DNA of 64,000 nt from the NCBI GenBank assembly GCA_037975125.1, contig JAJQOW010000025.1:355501-419500 (forward strand), read 5' to 3'. Below are positions 28,459-37,908 of the stretch, piece by piece (the first letter of the stretch is position 1; each line of letters opens with the position of its first letter). A program made the position numbers and the translations under genes. Below the pieces are notes generated by a model. The model was given only the letters and a program-made list of their open reading frames with translations, ran no database searches and was not told the DNA's origin. This DNA comes from Latrodectus hesperus (taxonomy: Eukaryota > Arthropoda > Arachnida > Araneae > Theridiidae).

Positions 28459-29219
28459 TTCTTTACAATTCTTTTATTGTTATATATCAAACATTTAGTG
28501 TATAGTTTTTTTGATTACTATAAAATATCTACAAATTCAATTTTTATAGTGATACAGTTAATAAAGAATTCAATCAATATTTTTTTATTCTTTATTGATC
28601 CTATCTGGAAAATCCAAAAATAAGTTTGATACTGTTAAACATTATAAAAAGAAGAAAAATTTAATTATCTTAAGTAGACTAGATTTTTTTACTAAATTGT
28701 ATTATAATTAAGTTACACATGCATTCATATAAATTTAGCAATATTCTTCAGAAATGCAAATATTAAAACTTACCTTTTTTATTGAATTAATTATATATGT
28801 TCAAAAGTACCAAAATAAATTTGTTCAATAAATTGAAATATATAGAATAATCGTACTTTTTTTTGAATAGACTTTCAAAGCAATTTTTATAATTTTGGCT
28901 CAGTTTATCCTATATTTGAACCTTGCGCCACAAAATCCAACCAACCAAAATAATTCGGTTGGAAGTTAAAAGACTTTAGTAGGAGTCTTTTCATCGATTT
29001 AAATTATTATTTAAATTGATGAAGAATCATACTATTTAAATTAACGATGAAGACTCTTACTGTTTAAATCGATGAAACTCTTACTAAGAAATAAGAAATA
29101 AATACTTTTATTTGCGTTTTATTTCTAATGATAAACTATGCATATTTAATTAAATATCTCTAATTATTTCAGTTATTTATTCCTTTAATTATTAGAAAAA
29201 TTGCGCTTGTATAAATGAG
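28459..29219. other. AT-rich spacer with an old dispersed repeat
   Basis: About 28,897-28,955 (GAACCTTGCGCCACAAAATC) resembles 31,678-31,733 (GAATCTTGCGCCAGAAAACC), suggesting two copies of an old repeat within the unit. Near 28,990-29,085 the words GATGAA and CTCTTACT recur several times. No gene seen. Confidence 0.45.
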
Positions 29220-29430
29220 TAAATTTTAACACCTTTGAAGTTGCACTTACCAGGTACAATTTTAACCTTTCTCCCCGGAGATAAATTACCCCTAGTGCCA
29301 AGAGAAGCAAAAAGTAAAAGAAAAATGCGCCGTAAACACCCTGTAGCGATCAAAGAGCATTTTGGTGTATCTTCATGTCCAGTGATTTACCAGCCAATAT
29401 TGGCTAAACAAAGATAAAGTGGCATTTGCA
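29220..29430 (+). other. unidentified open frame in a GC-richer island (unit 1)
   Basis: This block is less AT-rich than its flanks. After an acceptor-like CACTTACCAG the plus strand is open to a TAA at 29,415-29,417. It gives about 55 residues with LTFLPGDKLPLVPREAKSKR and HPVAIKEHFGVSSCPVIYQP. The same frame is present at 50,216-50,398. No family recognised; it could be an exon or the end of an old element. Confidence 0.2.
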
Positions 29431-31350
29431 CTTATTCGACGGTTTCACTGAAAAACGTTAAGCTTTAGGGACACAGAGCAACGTTCATTCAATACAAATA
29501 TATAGGATTTTTCTCTCATAAAAAAGTAAACATTAACAGGTAAGATTGCTTTTTTCCGATATTTATTTAGGTTGACAACCAAAAACAATTTAACTTCTTT
29601 CAGTTATTAAGGAAAATCAATACATGAAAAAAATGTGCAATATAAAATAAACATTTTGAGAATTTTTATCAATGCTGAATTATATCAAAGGTAATTTTAA
29701 GGCATGAAAAAAATAATAATCTTAGTTAAAATATTTTTATACTTTTAGCTGTATTATTTATTATTAGAGGCTGTTATTTTCCTCCTTTTTGAATAGAATT
29801 TTCTGCTTTTTAAATAAGTGCATTTTACTGTGATAATTATTTTCTTTGAATTTTTTATATTATTATTGATTCCATATTTTTATTAATATTTTTAATTGAA
29901 TGCACTTTGAAAGAGTAGCTTGTTTTAAAATAGATATTTACAACGTGAATTTTAATAAATAAAAAATATGAAGTAAAATAAAATTGGAAATATTATGCAG
30001 CAATATTATAAAAATAAATACTTCTCATAAGTAAAGTTGAAAAAATTTACACTTATTTTAAATAATATTTTTTCACTTTGATCAGTTTTGTAAATAATTA
30101 TTAGAATTTATAAATTAAAGTTATAGATCAATCCATATAGTACGCACAAAAAATTCCTAGCAATTTAATACTGTAATTATTTTTATAAATTTAAATTATT
30201 CCAGTTAATGTATTTAATGACGTCTAAATTTTCTCATGAATCTAATATTAGAATTAGTTTTGAGTTTGAGGCTATAAGGAAACATTTTAAAATAAAGAGA
30301 AGAGAAAAACCAACAATAGCTTCAATAATTTCGTTCCTATAGATTTACTACTTTCCTCATTTTTTTATTTCCTTTTCAGTGTAAAATTTTCTTAAAAAGT
30401 AATGATATTTACTCTTTTTGAGTTTTGAAAAATATTCTTGTTGCTCTCTTCAGTGAATGCTTTTTCGCTTTTCTCAATGCATCACTGGTTAGCAATGCAT
30501 CGAAAGTTAATTGAAGAGTCCGACTTTAGTATTTAATAATTTCGTAGCTAAAATGAGAGTATTTAACTATAATACACCTTATTCGAATTTTTTTTTATTT
30601 AATCTATTCAGGAGATTTTATTTCGGGATGTAAAACATCGTTTTGAAACGTTTTTTATTAAATTATTTTATAACGTGTACTCTTTTATTCGTAGTTTTTC
30701 ATATTATTTAATTATGTTTTCTTCAATTTAAAGTCATAAAGTAGAATTAAATTCTTTAGATGTACGAATACAAATTAGGTTGAGATTATAAGTCACAGAA
30801 TTTCAAGTTTGAGTTTCAAATATGACAATAAAAATACCTAAGACATTTAGAATAATTAAAGATTCTTTCAAAAGGAACTAAGAAAATTTTTAAAACAAGA
30901 ATTAGTGCATTTCCTTTTAAGTAAATGACAGACATTTAATTAAAATTGCATTAATAACTGTGAAATACTAGTTTCAGTTATAAGTTTTAAGTATAAGGAA
31001 ATATTTTTTAATTCAAAAGTATTTGAATTCGTAATTTCTGTGGCTTGTCTTTCATAATATTTCAAATCAAAAAAATATTTTGCTTTATTTCAAGTTCCTT
31101 ATGAAATATATCTTTGAATTGTTTTAAATACATTTTATTTGCGCTGTCAAAATATATGTAGTTTTAGAAAAATGACATTAATATTTATGTGTATATATAA
31201 AAATATATAAAAGTTACCTTAACTACACATCAATATATTTCAGTATATTTTATATAATTTGTTTTTTCAGTATATTTACATCACATGTAAAAATATCTTC
31301 CCATACTCTTTAATCATCAAGTTTTCTTTGGAAATTATTTAAATTCCTTT
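29431..31350. other. AT-rich spacer of the duplicated unit
   Basis: About 1.9 kb with no recognised feature, collinear with 50,412-52,330. Confidence 0.5.
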
Positions 31351-31356
31351 GAAAGG

Positions 31357-31452
31357 GTTAATTTTTAAAATCTTATAAATATTTTTTATTAAAAAGTAGA
31401 AATTCTAACTTTTAATAAAAAACATTTATAAGATTTTTATTAAAAGTTAGAA
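31357..31452. repeat. complex foldback, present only in unit 1
   Basis: The 43-bp segment 31,410-31,452 is absent from unit 2 at the matching place (about 52,391). Its first part is the reverse complement, with one mismatch, of the adjacent 31,357-31,384. Its last 15 bases are the reverse complement of 31,403-31,417, so the insert folds back on both its neighbour and itself. Confidence 0.85.
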
Positions 31453-32201
31453 GCGATTTCTTACAGTTTTGCCAGTTATTCAAATTATAGGAGTTATTTT
31501 TGAGCTTAAGCTCATATTTTTTAACTTTCTTTAATTTTCTTAGTACAAAAATCGTTTTTGCTTTTGAGTGAATTCAACTGTGAAAGAAGTTTTTTTTTAA
31601 TTACAACAATATGTTTTACTGTTACACTTGAAGCAATTCTCAATGTAACCATGTGCTGTTAACTGCGATATCGGCTCTTGGCGCAACTTGTCCTTTTTGA
31701 ATCTTGCGCCAGAAAACCCAACCATGCAAACCGGCTCTAACTTAAATTTTTAGAAAGATGTATGTAGTTTTTTTCTTTATTTATGTATATTATCAAATAT
31801 GATGACTTGATGACTTTGTCCTTACATTCTTGATTTTATTTTTTCATATTATTTACTTTTAATAATTAAAATAATTTTTTTTAAAGTTGAAAGGAACAAA
31901 GTTCATTTTATCTCTATTAATTTTTTAAAACAAATTTTATTATTCACAAATTTTGATGACACTAATCATTTTGATTTTGGTTTCGATTCACTGTAATTAA
32001 AACGTTGAATTCGTTCTTTAAAACGATAAAAAAATAAATGAAATTTTATAGGTTTTCTTTTTGACTCTTTTTTTTAATTAAATATGACTTTCAAATCAAC
32101 TATACTAACTTATGATTCACAAATCCAAAATTTTTTAAAAGGTAATAAAAATTTTATGCCTTTTTTATGAAATTGTTGCGTAAATCAAGTTTATTGGCTC
32201 T

Positions 32202-32203
<2 letters not shown>
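31453..32203. other. AT-rich spacer
   Basis: Contains the second copy of the TTGCGCCA repeat (31,678-31,740) with a short TGGCGCAA/TTGCGCCA inverted pair. No gene seen. Confidence 0.5.

Positions 32204-32276
<73 letters not shown>
32204..32276. repeat. (TA)n tract, left flank of the LTR element
   Basis: A TA tract split by the retrotransposon; it resumes at 37,849. In unit 2 the tract is continuous (53,145-53,275). Confidence 0.95.
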
Positions 32277-32279
<3 letters not shown>

Positions 32280-32526
32280 GATGTGTAGAATGGCCGAGAG
32301 TTAACAATCTACATTTTCTGGACAACACATTTATTTAATTACAATTAAATATTTAATATTAACAATAAAACACAAATTTACTTGGAGCCTTCTGCTCCTA
32401 CCAGAATTACAACCTATCCGGACCTCGCTCCGGTGAAAACTCTTCTAAAATATAGCAACCTCTCGAAAAGGAGCCAACCACGCCAAGCGCGGTTTATCGA
32501 TCGCCAAATAGTCGCCAGATACTACA
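32277..32526 (-). repeat. 3' LTR
   Basis: 250 bp, on the element strand TGTAGTATCTGG...CACATCACA. It appears identical to the other LTR. An AATAAA signal lies at 32,330-32,335 (complement) and a TATA-like GCTATATTTTAG further upstream, so it has the usual promoter and polyadenylation layout. Confidence 0.96.
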
Positions 32527-32538
32527 CCTCCCCGCAAG
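32527..32538 (-). promoter_or_regulatory. polypurine tract
   Basis: On the element strand CTTGCGGGGAGG directly abuts the TG of the 3' LTR. A purine run in this place is the primer for plus-strand DNA synthesis. Confidence 0.85.
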
Positions 32539-33002
32539 ATTGATGTTACATTAATGAATTAATCATCAATCTGAAAACGAATCAAGCGACTATTTGTGAT
32601 CTACACATATACAACAATTTACACATAATGCACATAAATAGAAATTCACAAATTCCAATTAATATAATGTTCAAAAGAAATACTATACATATACATTACT
32701 ATTAAAGTAAATAAACAGAAACACATTTGTTTTCATGAACATATTTCATCACATTACAGCAAAAGTAACTAAGAAATATAAACAAATAATATAGCAACGT
32801 TAATACTTTCAATGTTAATTAATTATCTAATAAACAGTAAATATTTCAAACATTTACTTACAAAATTTAAATTTACTAAATATTGCTATTATACTTCAAA
32901 TATTACTAATATTTAATTTTACTTACCACTTCACTTCTAATAAACATACAAAATAACCAAAATTTTATACATAGAAAAAAATTATTAAACACAAATAAAT
33001 GT
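32539..33002 (-). other. element 3' non-coding region
   Basis: About 465 bp of AT-rich sequence between the pol stop codon and the polypurine tract. No ORF of note, so no envelope or accessory gene. Confidence 0.75.
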
Positions 33003-35846
33003 TCAAGAGTCACTAGTTGGTAATCTAGATAGAGCATCTGCATTAGAAAGATTTCTTCCTGGGCAATGAATGATTTCTATATTGTATTTTTGTAAAGCTA
33101 AGGCCCATCGTTGAAGCTTTGATGATTGTGGGGCATTTTTCACAACAAATGATAAAGGATTGTGGTCTGTCACAATCTTTACTGTTGATCCAAAAATCCA
33201 TGATTCAAACTTCTTTAATGCCCATACTATAGCGTAAGCTTCACGTTCTATAGTAGGCCAATTTTGTTGGGGTTTGGACAATTTCTTGCTTGCATAACAC
33301 ACAGGAAAATGTTTATTTTCTCTCACTTGAGACAGACATGCACCTATTCCAATTTGCGATGCATCAGAGTGAATGATGAAAGGATCCTGTATTGTTGGGG
33401 TTATTAACTCTGTTGCTTTCATAAGTTGGTCTTTCAGCTTTTGGAATGATACATTATGTTCTTCTTTCCATTCCAGCACTTCTGGTCGTTTCTTTTTAGT
33501 GAGCTCTGTTAAGGGGTAGGCGATTTCAGCATAATTAGGAATGTAATTTCGATAATAGTTGCATAATCCTAACAAGCTCCTAAGATGAGATTTAGTCTTT
33601 GGTGTTTCTAATTTCTCAATTGCTTTAATCTTTTCGGGGTCAGGTTTGTGTTTTCCTGATCCAATGATATGTCCTAAATATCTTATTCGTGGTTTTGCAA
33701 AAGAACACTTTTTCGAATTGACTGTGAAACCAAGTGATTCCAGTTTTGTAAAAACTTTATGTAAATCTTGGAGATGAGTATCAAAATCTGGTGAAAATAT
33801 AGCAATATCATCAATATATGCTCTTGCAAATTCTTTAAATTCTTTTAGTGCATTATTCATTACTCTCTGAAATGTTGCAGCAGCATTTCTTAATCCAAAT
33901 GGCATTACTTTGAATTGGTATTGTCCTCGATGAGTTTTAAAAGATGTAAATTCTTTACTCTGTTCTTCCATAGGTATAGCCCAGTATCCTTTGAGTAAAT
34001 CTAATGTTGTAATAACGTTTGCTTTCCCAATACTGTACATCAAGTCAATTGCATTTTCCATAGGAAAATCATCTGGTTTGGTTGCAGCATTCAAAGATCT
34101 ATAGTCCACACACAATCGAATATTGCCATCCTTCTTGCTTACACACACTACAGGGTGAGCTATCTCAGCATTGCTTTCTTCTATCAGTCCTGACATCATT
34201 AAATCTTCTATTTCTTTATCAACCTTTTCTTTCAAGGCTTCAGGAATTCTATAGATGTACGGTTTCTTCCTCTCTAAATTTGGTACTAATCTTATCTTGT
34301 GTGGTTCTACTTTTGCTATTTTTAATTTTCCAGTAAATAGTCCTTCATGTTGCTTGATAAGAGAAATTAATTTCTTCCTCTGTAATGAACTTAAATTTTC
34401 AAAATTCAGATTTTCTCCTACTTCTAAGATTTGTAATGGATTTGGGAATTCTTTACCTGGCAAAGTTATAATTTCTCCAAATTCTTCTTCATTTTCAAAT
34501 ATTACTCCAACTGCATTAGCATTAGCTTGAAATTTTCTTATCTTATTTGAATGGACATGTTTAATCTTTCCATCTGGTAATCTCACTTTGTAAGAATGAG
34601 GTGGACAGTGGTTTATAATCTCTCCTGGACCTGTCCAACGGGCATAGAGTTTGTTGTTTGAATCTGGAATAAGTAAATAAACCTTTTCTCCTATTTTAAA
34701 ATTTTTCATCACTGACCTTCGGTTAAAGTATTCAGCATATTTCTGTTGTTTGTCATTTGCAATCAAGTTGGCTTGCTCTGCAGCTTGCTCTAACCTTATT
34801 TTTAATTCTTGAAGATAATCAACAGCAGATTCACTTAGATTATTTGGGATGGGAATCTCTCCAGACCATGATGACTTCAGCACTGCTAGAGGACCTCTTG
34901 GTTGTCTTCCATACATAAGTTGAAAAGGTGAAACACCAGTAGTACAGTTTGGAACTTCTCTGTAGGCAAAAAGTAAATACGGTATATGTTTATCCCAGTT
35001 GTGAGGATCAGTTCGAATGATGTGATGCAGCATTTGTTTAAGTACTTTATTCCATCGTTCTACTAATCCATTCGAAGCACTATAAGCAGGAGTGGAGAAT
35101 CTGGGATGAGAACCAAGTCTTTTCTCAAATTCTTGAGTTAATTTAGAAATGAAATTTTTCCCATTGTCACTAGCAATTACATGAGGTATACCTGTCCTCA
35201 TGAATATTTCTAAGAGTGCTTCGCAGGTGGCTTTGGCTGTCAAACTTCTTAATGGTATTGCTTCAGGCCAACGGCTATGTTGATCCACTAAGCATAGTAC
35301 ATATTTATGTTTCCTTGCAGATGGAGGGTCAATGGGGCCAATTATATCAATATTTACAATTTCAAATGGTAGTTCTGGCCTTCTGACAGGAGTTATTGGA
35401 ATTTTATCAGTTCTCTTCTCAGGACTTCTCAGCTGACAGTTCTTACATGATTTGCAAAAAGATTCTACATCTGTTGATAAATTGGGCCAATAAAATGAAT
35501 ATCTTATCCTTTCCTTTGTTTTCTTTATTCCCAAATGTGCTCCAAAGATTGAGTTATGTGATAATTCAAGAACCTTTTGTCTTCTATTAAGAGGTAATAC
35601 TAATTGAAAAACATTCTGTCCCAATATTTTTTCTTGATGGTGTAACAAATCATCAATAAATAAATAATTTCCCTTTTTCTTCTCTCCATAATTCCAAGCT
35701 TCTTTTAAGGTTGGGCAACTCTTTTGCTCCACCCGGAGTTTCTGCGCTTCCGATAGAACGGTTGTCTGGTCGCTCCTCTCCGCAGAGTGAGAGTCGGCGC
35801 CCGCTGTCTCCCTTCCTCCCTCCTCTTCGTTTTTCGCCTCAGGCAA
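33003..35846 (-). CDS. pol: Pol: integrase-reverse transcriptase-RNase H
   Basis: 947 codons counted from a TTG at 35,846. That TTG is only the first possible start; the frame is open further upstream and is probably entered by -1 frameshifting from gag. Domains in order: integrase zinc-binding HHCC (H97, H104, C134, C137), integrase core with D167, D227, E263 (DD35E), and a GPF-like module RWTGPGE (403-409). These are followed by reverse transcriptase (about 535-725) with LDLLKGYW (D616) and YIDD (677-680), then RNase H (about 820-940) with D828, E867/E869, D894 and D937. The protein makes and integrates element cDNA. All catalytic residues are present and the frame is uninterrupted, so it may be active. 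In ordinary Ty3/gypsy elements integrase follows RNase H; here it comes first in one continuous frame, so the order is not a rearrangement of fragments. Protease is in the upstream ORF. Confidence 0.97.
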   Translation of the reverse strand: MPEAKNEEEGGRETAGADSHSAERSDQTTVLSEAQKLRVEQKSCPTLKEAWNYGEKKKGNYLFIDDLLHHQEKILGQNVFQLVLPLNRRQKVLELSHNSIFGAHLGIKKTKERIRYSFYWPNLSTDVESFCKSCKNCQLRSPEKRTDKIPITPVRRPELPFEIVNIDIIGPIDPPSARKHKYVLCLVDQHSRWPEAIPLRSLTAKATCEALLEIFMRTGIPHVIASDNGKNFISKLTQEFEKRLGSHPRFSTPAYSASNGLVERWNKVLKQMLHHIIRTDPHNWDKHIPYLLFAYREVPNCTTGVSPFQLMYGRQPRGPLAVLKSSWSGEIPIPNNLSESAVDYLQELKIRLEQAAEQANLIANDKQQKYAEYFNRRSVMKNFKIGEKVYLLIPDSNNKLYARWTGPGEIINHCPPHSYKVRLPDGKIKHVHSNKIRKFQANANAVGVIFENEEEFGEIITLPGKEFPNPLQILEVGENLNFENLSSLQRKKLISLIKQHEGLFTGKLKIAKVEPHKIRLVPNLERKKPYIYRIPEALKEKVDKEIEDLMMSGLIEESNAEIAHPVVCVSKKDGNIRLCVDYRSLNAATKPDDFPMENAIDLMYSIGKANVITTLDLLKGYWAIPMEEQSKEFTSFKTHRGQYQFKVMPFGLRNAAATFQRVMNNALKEFKEFARAYIDDIAIFSPDFDTHLQDLHKVFTKLESLGFTVNSKKCSFAKPRIRYLGHIIGSGKHKPDPEKIKAIEKLETPKTKSHLRSLLGLCNYYRNYIPNYAEIAYPLTELTKKKRPEVLEWKEEHNVSFQKLKDQLMKATELITPTIQDPFIIHSDASQIGIGACLSQVRENKHFPVCYASKKLSKPQQNWPTIEREAYAIVWALKKFESWIFGSTVKIVTDHNPLSFVVKNAPQSSKLQRWALALQKYNIEIIHCPGRNLSNADALSRLPTSDS

Positions 35847-35848
35847 TT

Positions 35849-37477
35849 CTAAAGGGGGGATTCTCCTTCCGTAGCTGTTTTTGTTTCGGTGGCTAAACTG
35901 AGCACATTTTCTCCTTCGGAACGTCTGATGTCTCCTGAAGAATTGTCATTGGAACAGTTTTCTTTTGACAGATCGGCTGTTGAATTAATTAATAATTCAT
36001 ATGTTTCTGGAGTTATTAAACAAGGCACATTTAATTTGTCCGTTACTGCAATTAAAGTATCTACACAATTAAATAAATTATTTCCAGAGTTTTTATAGTA
36101 AATAGGCTTACGACAAACTTTCGCTTCAATTGGGTTTCCAAATGCAGGTGTTAATATAACTTTCCCTCCTTCTCGATCTTCTAAATCTGGAATTAGTGAT
36201 GAGTGAACTATGCAGATTTGAGTTCCAGAATCTATAATAGCTTCCGTTTTTAGAGAGTTAATGAAAACATCAATTTTCTGTAATGGTTGAATAATAGTTT
36301 CTTTCGATTCAGTTCGTATGTGAGTCGAGTCAACTTTAGCTACTACAGCATCTTCTTTCGATATTCTATTTGTATTCCTCGGAGTTGTAGAATACACCTT
36401 TTCATTCTTTTTAATATATCCATTTCCGTTCCTCTTTTCTGAGCACTCTCTTGCAAGGTGTTGATAACTACCGCAAATATAGCATTCCTTACGTTTTGGG
36501 GTAAAACTTTGTTTCGTGTATTCTCTTCTTTTGGGTGGTGGAATATATTTATCTTGCATATATGTTGAATCCGTAAACTTTGGATATTTCATTTCGTTTC
36601 GAATTTCATCAAATGATTTTCTTCTTGCTTCAAAATAAATATCACATTCTCTAGCTAGTTCTTGTGGTTTCAACCATTGATTTCCTTGGCGTATAGCGAT
36701 GTGCGAAGCTGTTTCTCCGTCTAACGTTTGGAACAGTTTATCGGAGATGATTAATTCTTTTAATGTTTCAAAATCAGTTACTGCTCTTGATTTACAATAA
36801 TAGTCCCATGTCGATGTTAATCGTGAAGCAAATTGAATATGTGATTCTCCAGAATAACGTTTTGCTTTTCTAAAATTTTCTAGGCATGCTTGAGGAGTAG
36901 GTTGATATTCTTTCAGAATTAAAGTTTTTACTTTTTCATAATCCTGCAAATCGTCTTCTTTAATGTAGACAAGAACGTTTGCCGCTTTCTCCCCGATTAA
37001 TTTCAATAATATTTCTGACTTAAATTCTTCCGGAACTTTCTTGTGTTTAAATGCTCTTTCTATGGAATCGAAAAATATATTCCAAGATTCTGCTCTTTTC
37101 GGTACTGGTATCGTTAGCGTTTCTACTCCCTTGATCAGCTTGTCGAGTGGAATTTCGAATTCGCCTCCGGTGTTCGAAATTGAAAATGGCGTCGGACTAC
37201 TGCTCGCTATGTTCTGCGTAGCTCGGATTTTTGCTAATTCTAATTCGTGTTCTCTTAATCTTTCTTCTTCAGCTTGTGTTCGTTCGAACTCTTCTTTACT
37301 TTTCCTATTCTCTATAGTAGAAATCAAAATTTCTTTTACGAAGTCAGCATCTTCGGCATATTCTTTACTGTTCAGAAGTTTGTGTTTCAGTTCGGCTAAT
37401 TTCAAATCAAAAGTTGCTTCTTCACCAATTTCCAGCAAGACTGTTACCAAGTCTTCCTTTTTCACGTTTTTGAACAT
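35849..37477 (-). CDS. gag: Gag-protease polyprotein
   Basis: 542 codons from an ATG at 37,477 to a TAG at 35,849. The N terminus (1-85) is rich in charged helices and probably coiled (ENRKSKEEFERTQAEEERLR). The central region (about 115-290; SWNIFFDSIERAFKHKKVPE, SHIQFASRLTSTWDYY) matches retrotransposon capsid proteins. C332, C335, H340 and C345 form a CCHC zinc knuckle (CYICGSYQHLAREC) for RNA binding. An aspartic protease follows with the active site IIDSGTQ (D416-S417-G418), which would cut the polyprotein. Fusion of protease to gag upstream of the frameshift means protease is made in gag amounts. The start is the first ATG of the frame, 121 bp from the LTR. No defect is visible. Confidence 0.93.
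   Translation of the reverse strand: MFKNVKKEDLVTVLLEIGEEATFDLKLAELKHKLLNSKEYAEDADFVKEILISTIENRKSKEEFERTQAEEERLREHELELAKIRATQNIASSSPTPFSISNTGGEFEIPLDKLIKGVETLTIPVPKRAESWNIFFDSIERAFKHKKVPEEFKSEILLKLIGEKAANVLVYIKEDDLQDYEKVKTLILKEYQPTPQACLENFRKAKRYSGESHIQFASRLTSTWDYYCKSRAVTDFETLKELIISDKLFQTLDGETASHIAIRQGNQWLKPQELARECDIYFEARRKSFDEIRNEMKYPKFTDSTYMQDKYIPPPKRREYTKQSFTPKRKECYICGSYQHLARECSEKRNGNGYIKKNEKVYSTTPRNTNRISKEDAVVAKVDSTHIRTESKETIIQPLQKIDVFINSLKTEAIIDSGTQICIVHSSLIPDLEDREGGKVILTPAFGNPIEAKVCRKPIYYKNSGNNLFNCVDTLIAVTDKLNVPCLITPETYELLINSTADLSKENCSNDNSSGDIRRSEGENVLSLATETKTATEGESPL
35850..35864 (-). promoter_or_regulatory. probable -1 ribosomal frameshift site
   Basis: On the coding strand gag ends GAA TCC CCC CTT TAG. 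The six C (35,859-35,854) let a CCC-reading tRNA slip back one base and re-pair. The pol frame is -1 to gag and open across this point, while the +1 frame meets TGA within a few codons. The stop directly after the run would add a pause. This is inferred from sequence only. Confidence 0.65.
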
Positions 37478-37598
37478 TTTCTTCTGTTTCTATCACTTTA
37501 GAATTCCGTTGACAGTTTTATTCTTTCTTCTGAAATTCGAATTTTCCAAGTTAAGCCATTTCGTATTTCTCAGCTCTGGTTCTCGAAATGGAGCGTGT
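37478..37598 (-). promoter_or_regulatory. 5' leader, primer-binding region not obvious
   Basis: On the element strand the 121-bp leader begins ACACGCTCCATTTCGAG directly after the LTR. A canonical primer-binding site would begin TGG within a few bases and does not. The first TGG with tRNA-3'-end character (TGGCTTAACTTGG, then AATTCGAA) lies 40 bases in, at 37,558. Which tRNA primes, or whether a non-standard priming is used, is unclear. Confidence 0.5.
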
Positions 37599-37842
37599 TG
37601 TGATGTGTAGAATGGCCGAGAGTTAACAATCTACATTTTCTGGACAACACATTTATTTAATTACAATTAAATATTTAATATTAACAATAAAACACAAATT
37701 TACTTGGAGCCTTCTGCTCCTACCAGAATTACAACCTATCCGGACCTCGCTCCGGTGAAAACTCTTCTAAAATATAGCAACCTCTCGAAAAGGAGCCAAC
37801 CACGCCAAGCGCGGTTTATCGATCGCCAAATAGTCGCCAGAT

Positions 37843-37848
<6 letters not shown>
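37599..37848 (-). repeat. 5' LTR
   Basis: 250 bp, with no difference seen against 32,277-32,526. The transcript should start inside this copy and run leftwards. Confidence 0.96.

Positions 37849-37903
<55 letters not shown>
37849..37903. repeat. (TA)n tract, right flank of the LTR element
   Basis: Continuation of the TA tract split by the insertion. Confidence 0.95.

Positions 37904-37908
<5 letters not shown>

Larger units (their letters stand above)
32277..37848 (-). mobile_element. Ty3/gypsy-type LTR retrotransposon, Gmr1-like gene order
   Basis: A complete 5572-bp element on the minus strand: 5' LTR 37,599-37,848, leader, gag-protease ORF, pol ORF in the -1 frame, polypurine tract, 3' LTR 32,277-32,526. 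The LTRs start TG and end CA on the element strand, and I see no difference between them, so the insertion is young. Both flanks read TATAT, but they lie in a TA microsatellite, so the target duplication cannot be proved. Unit 2 has the empty site. There is no envelope-like ORF. Pol order is integrase-RT-RNase H, as in Gmr1-like elements and unlike standard Ty3/gypsy. Confidence 0.95.

Noticed and set aside
34082..37610. Plus-strand open frames over the retrotransposon (for example 37,041-37,610)
   Set aside because: Antisense shadows of the intact gag and pol frames.
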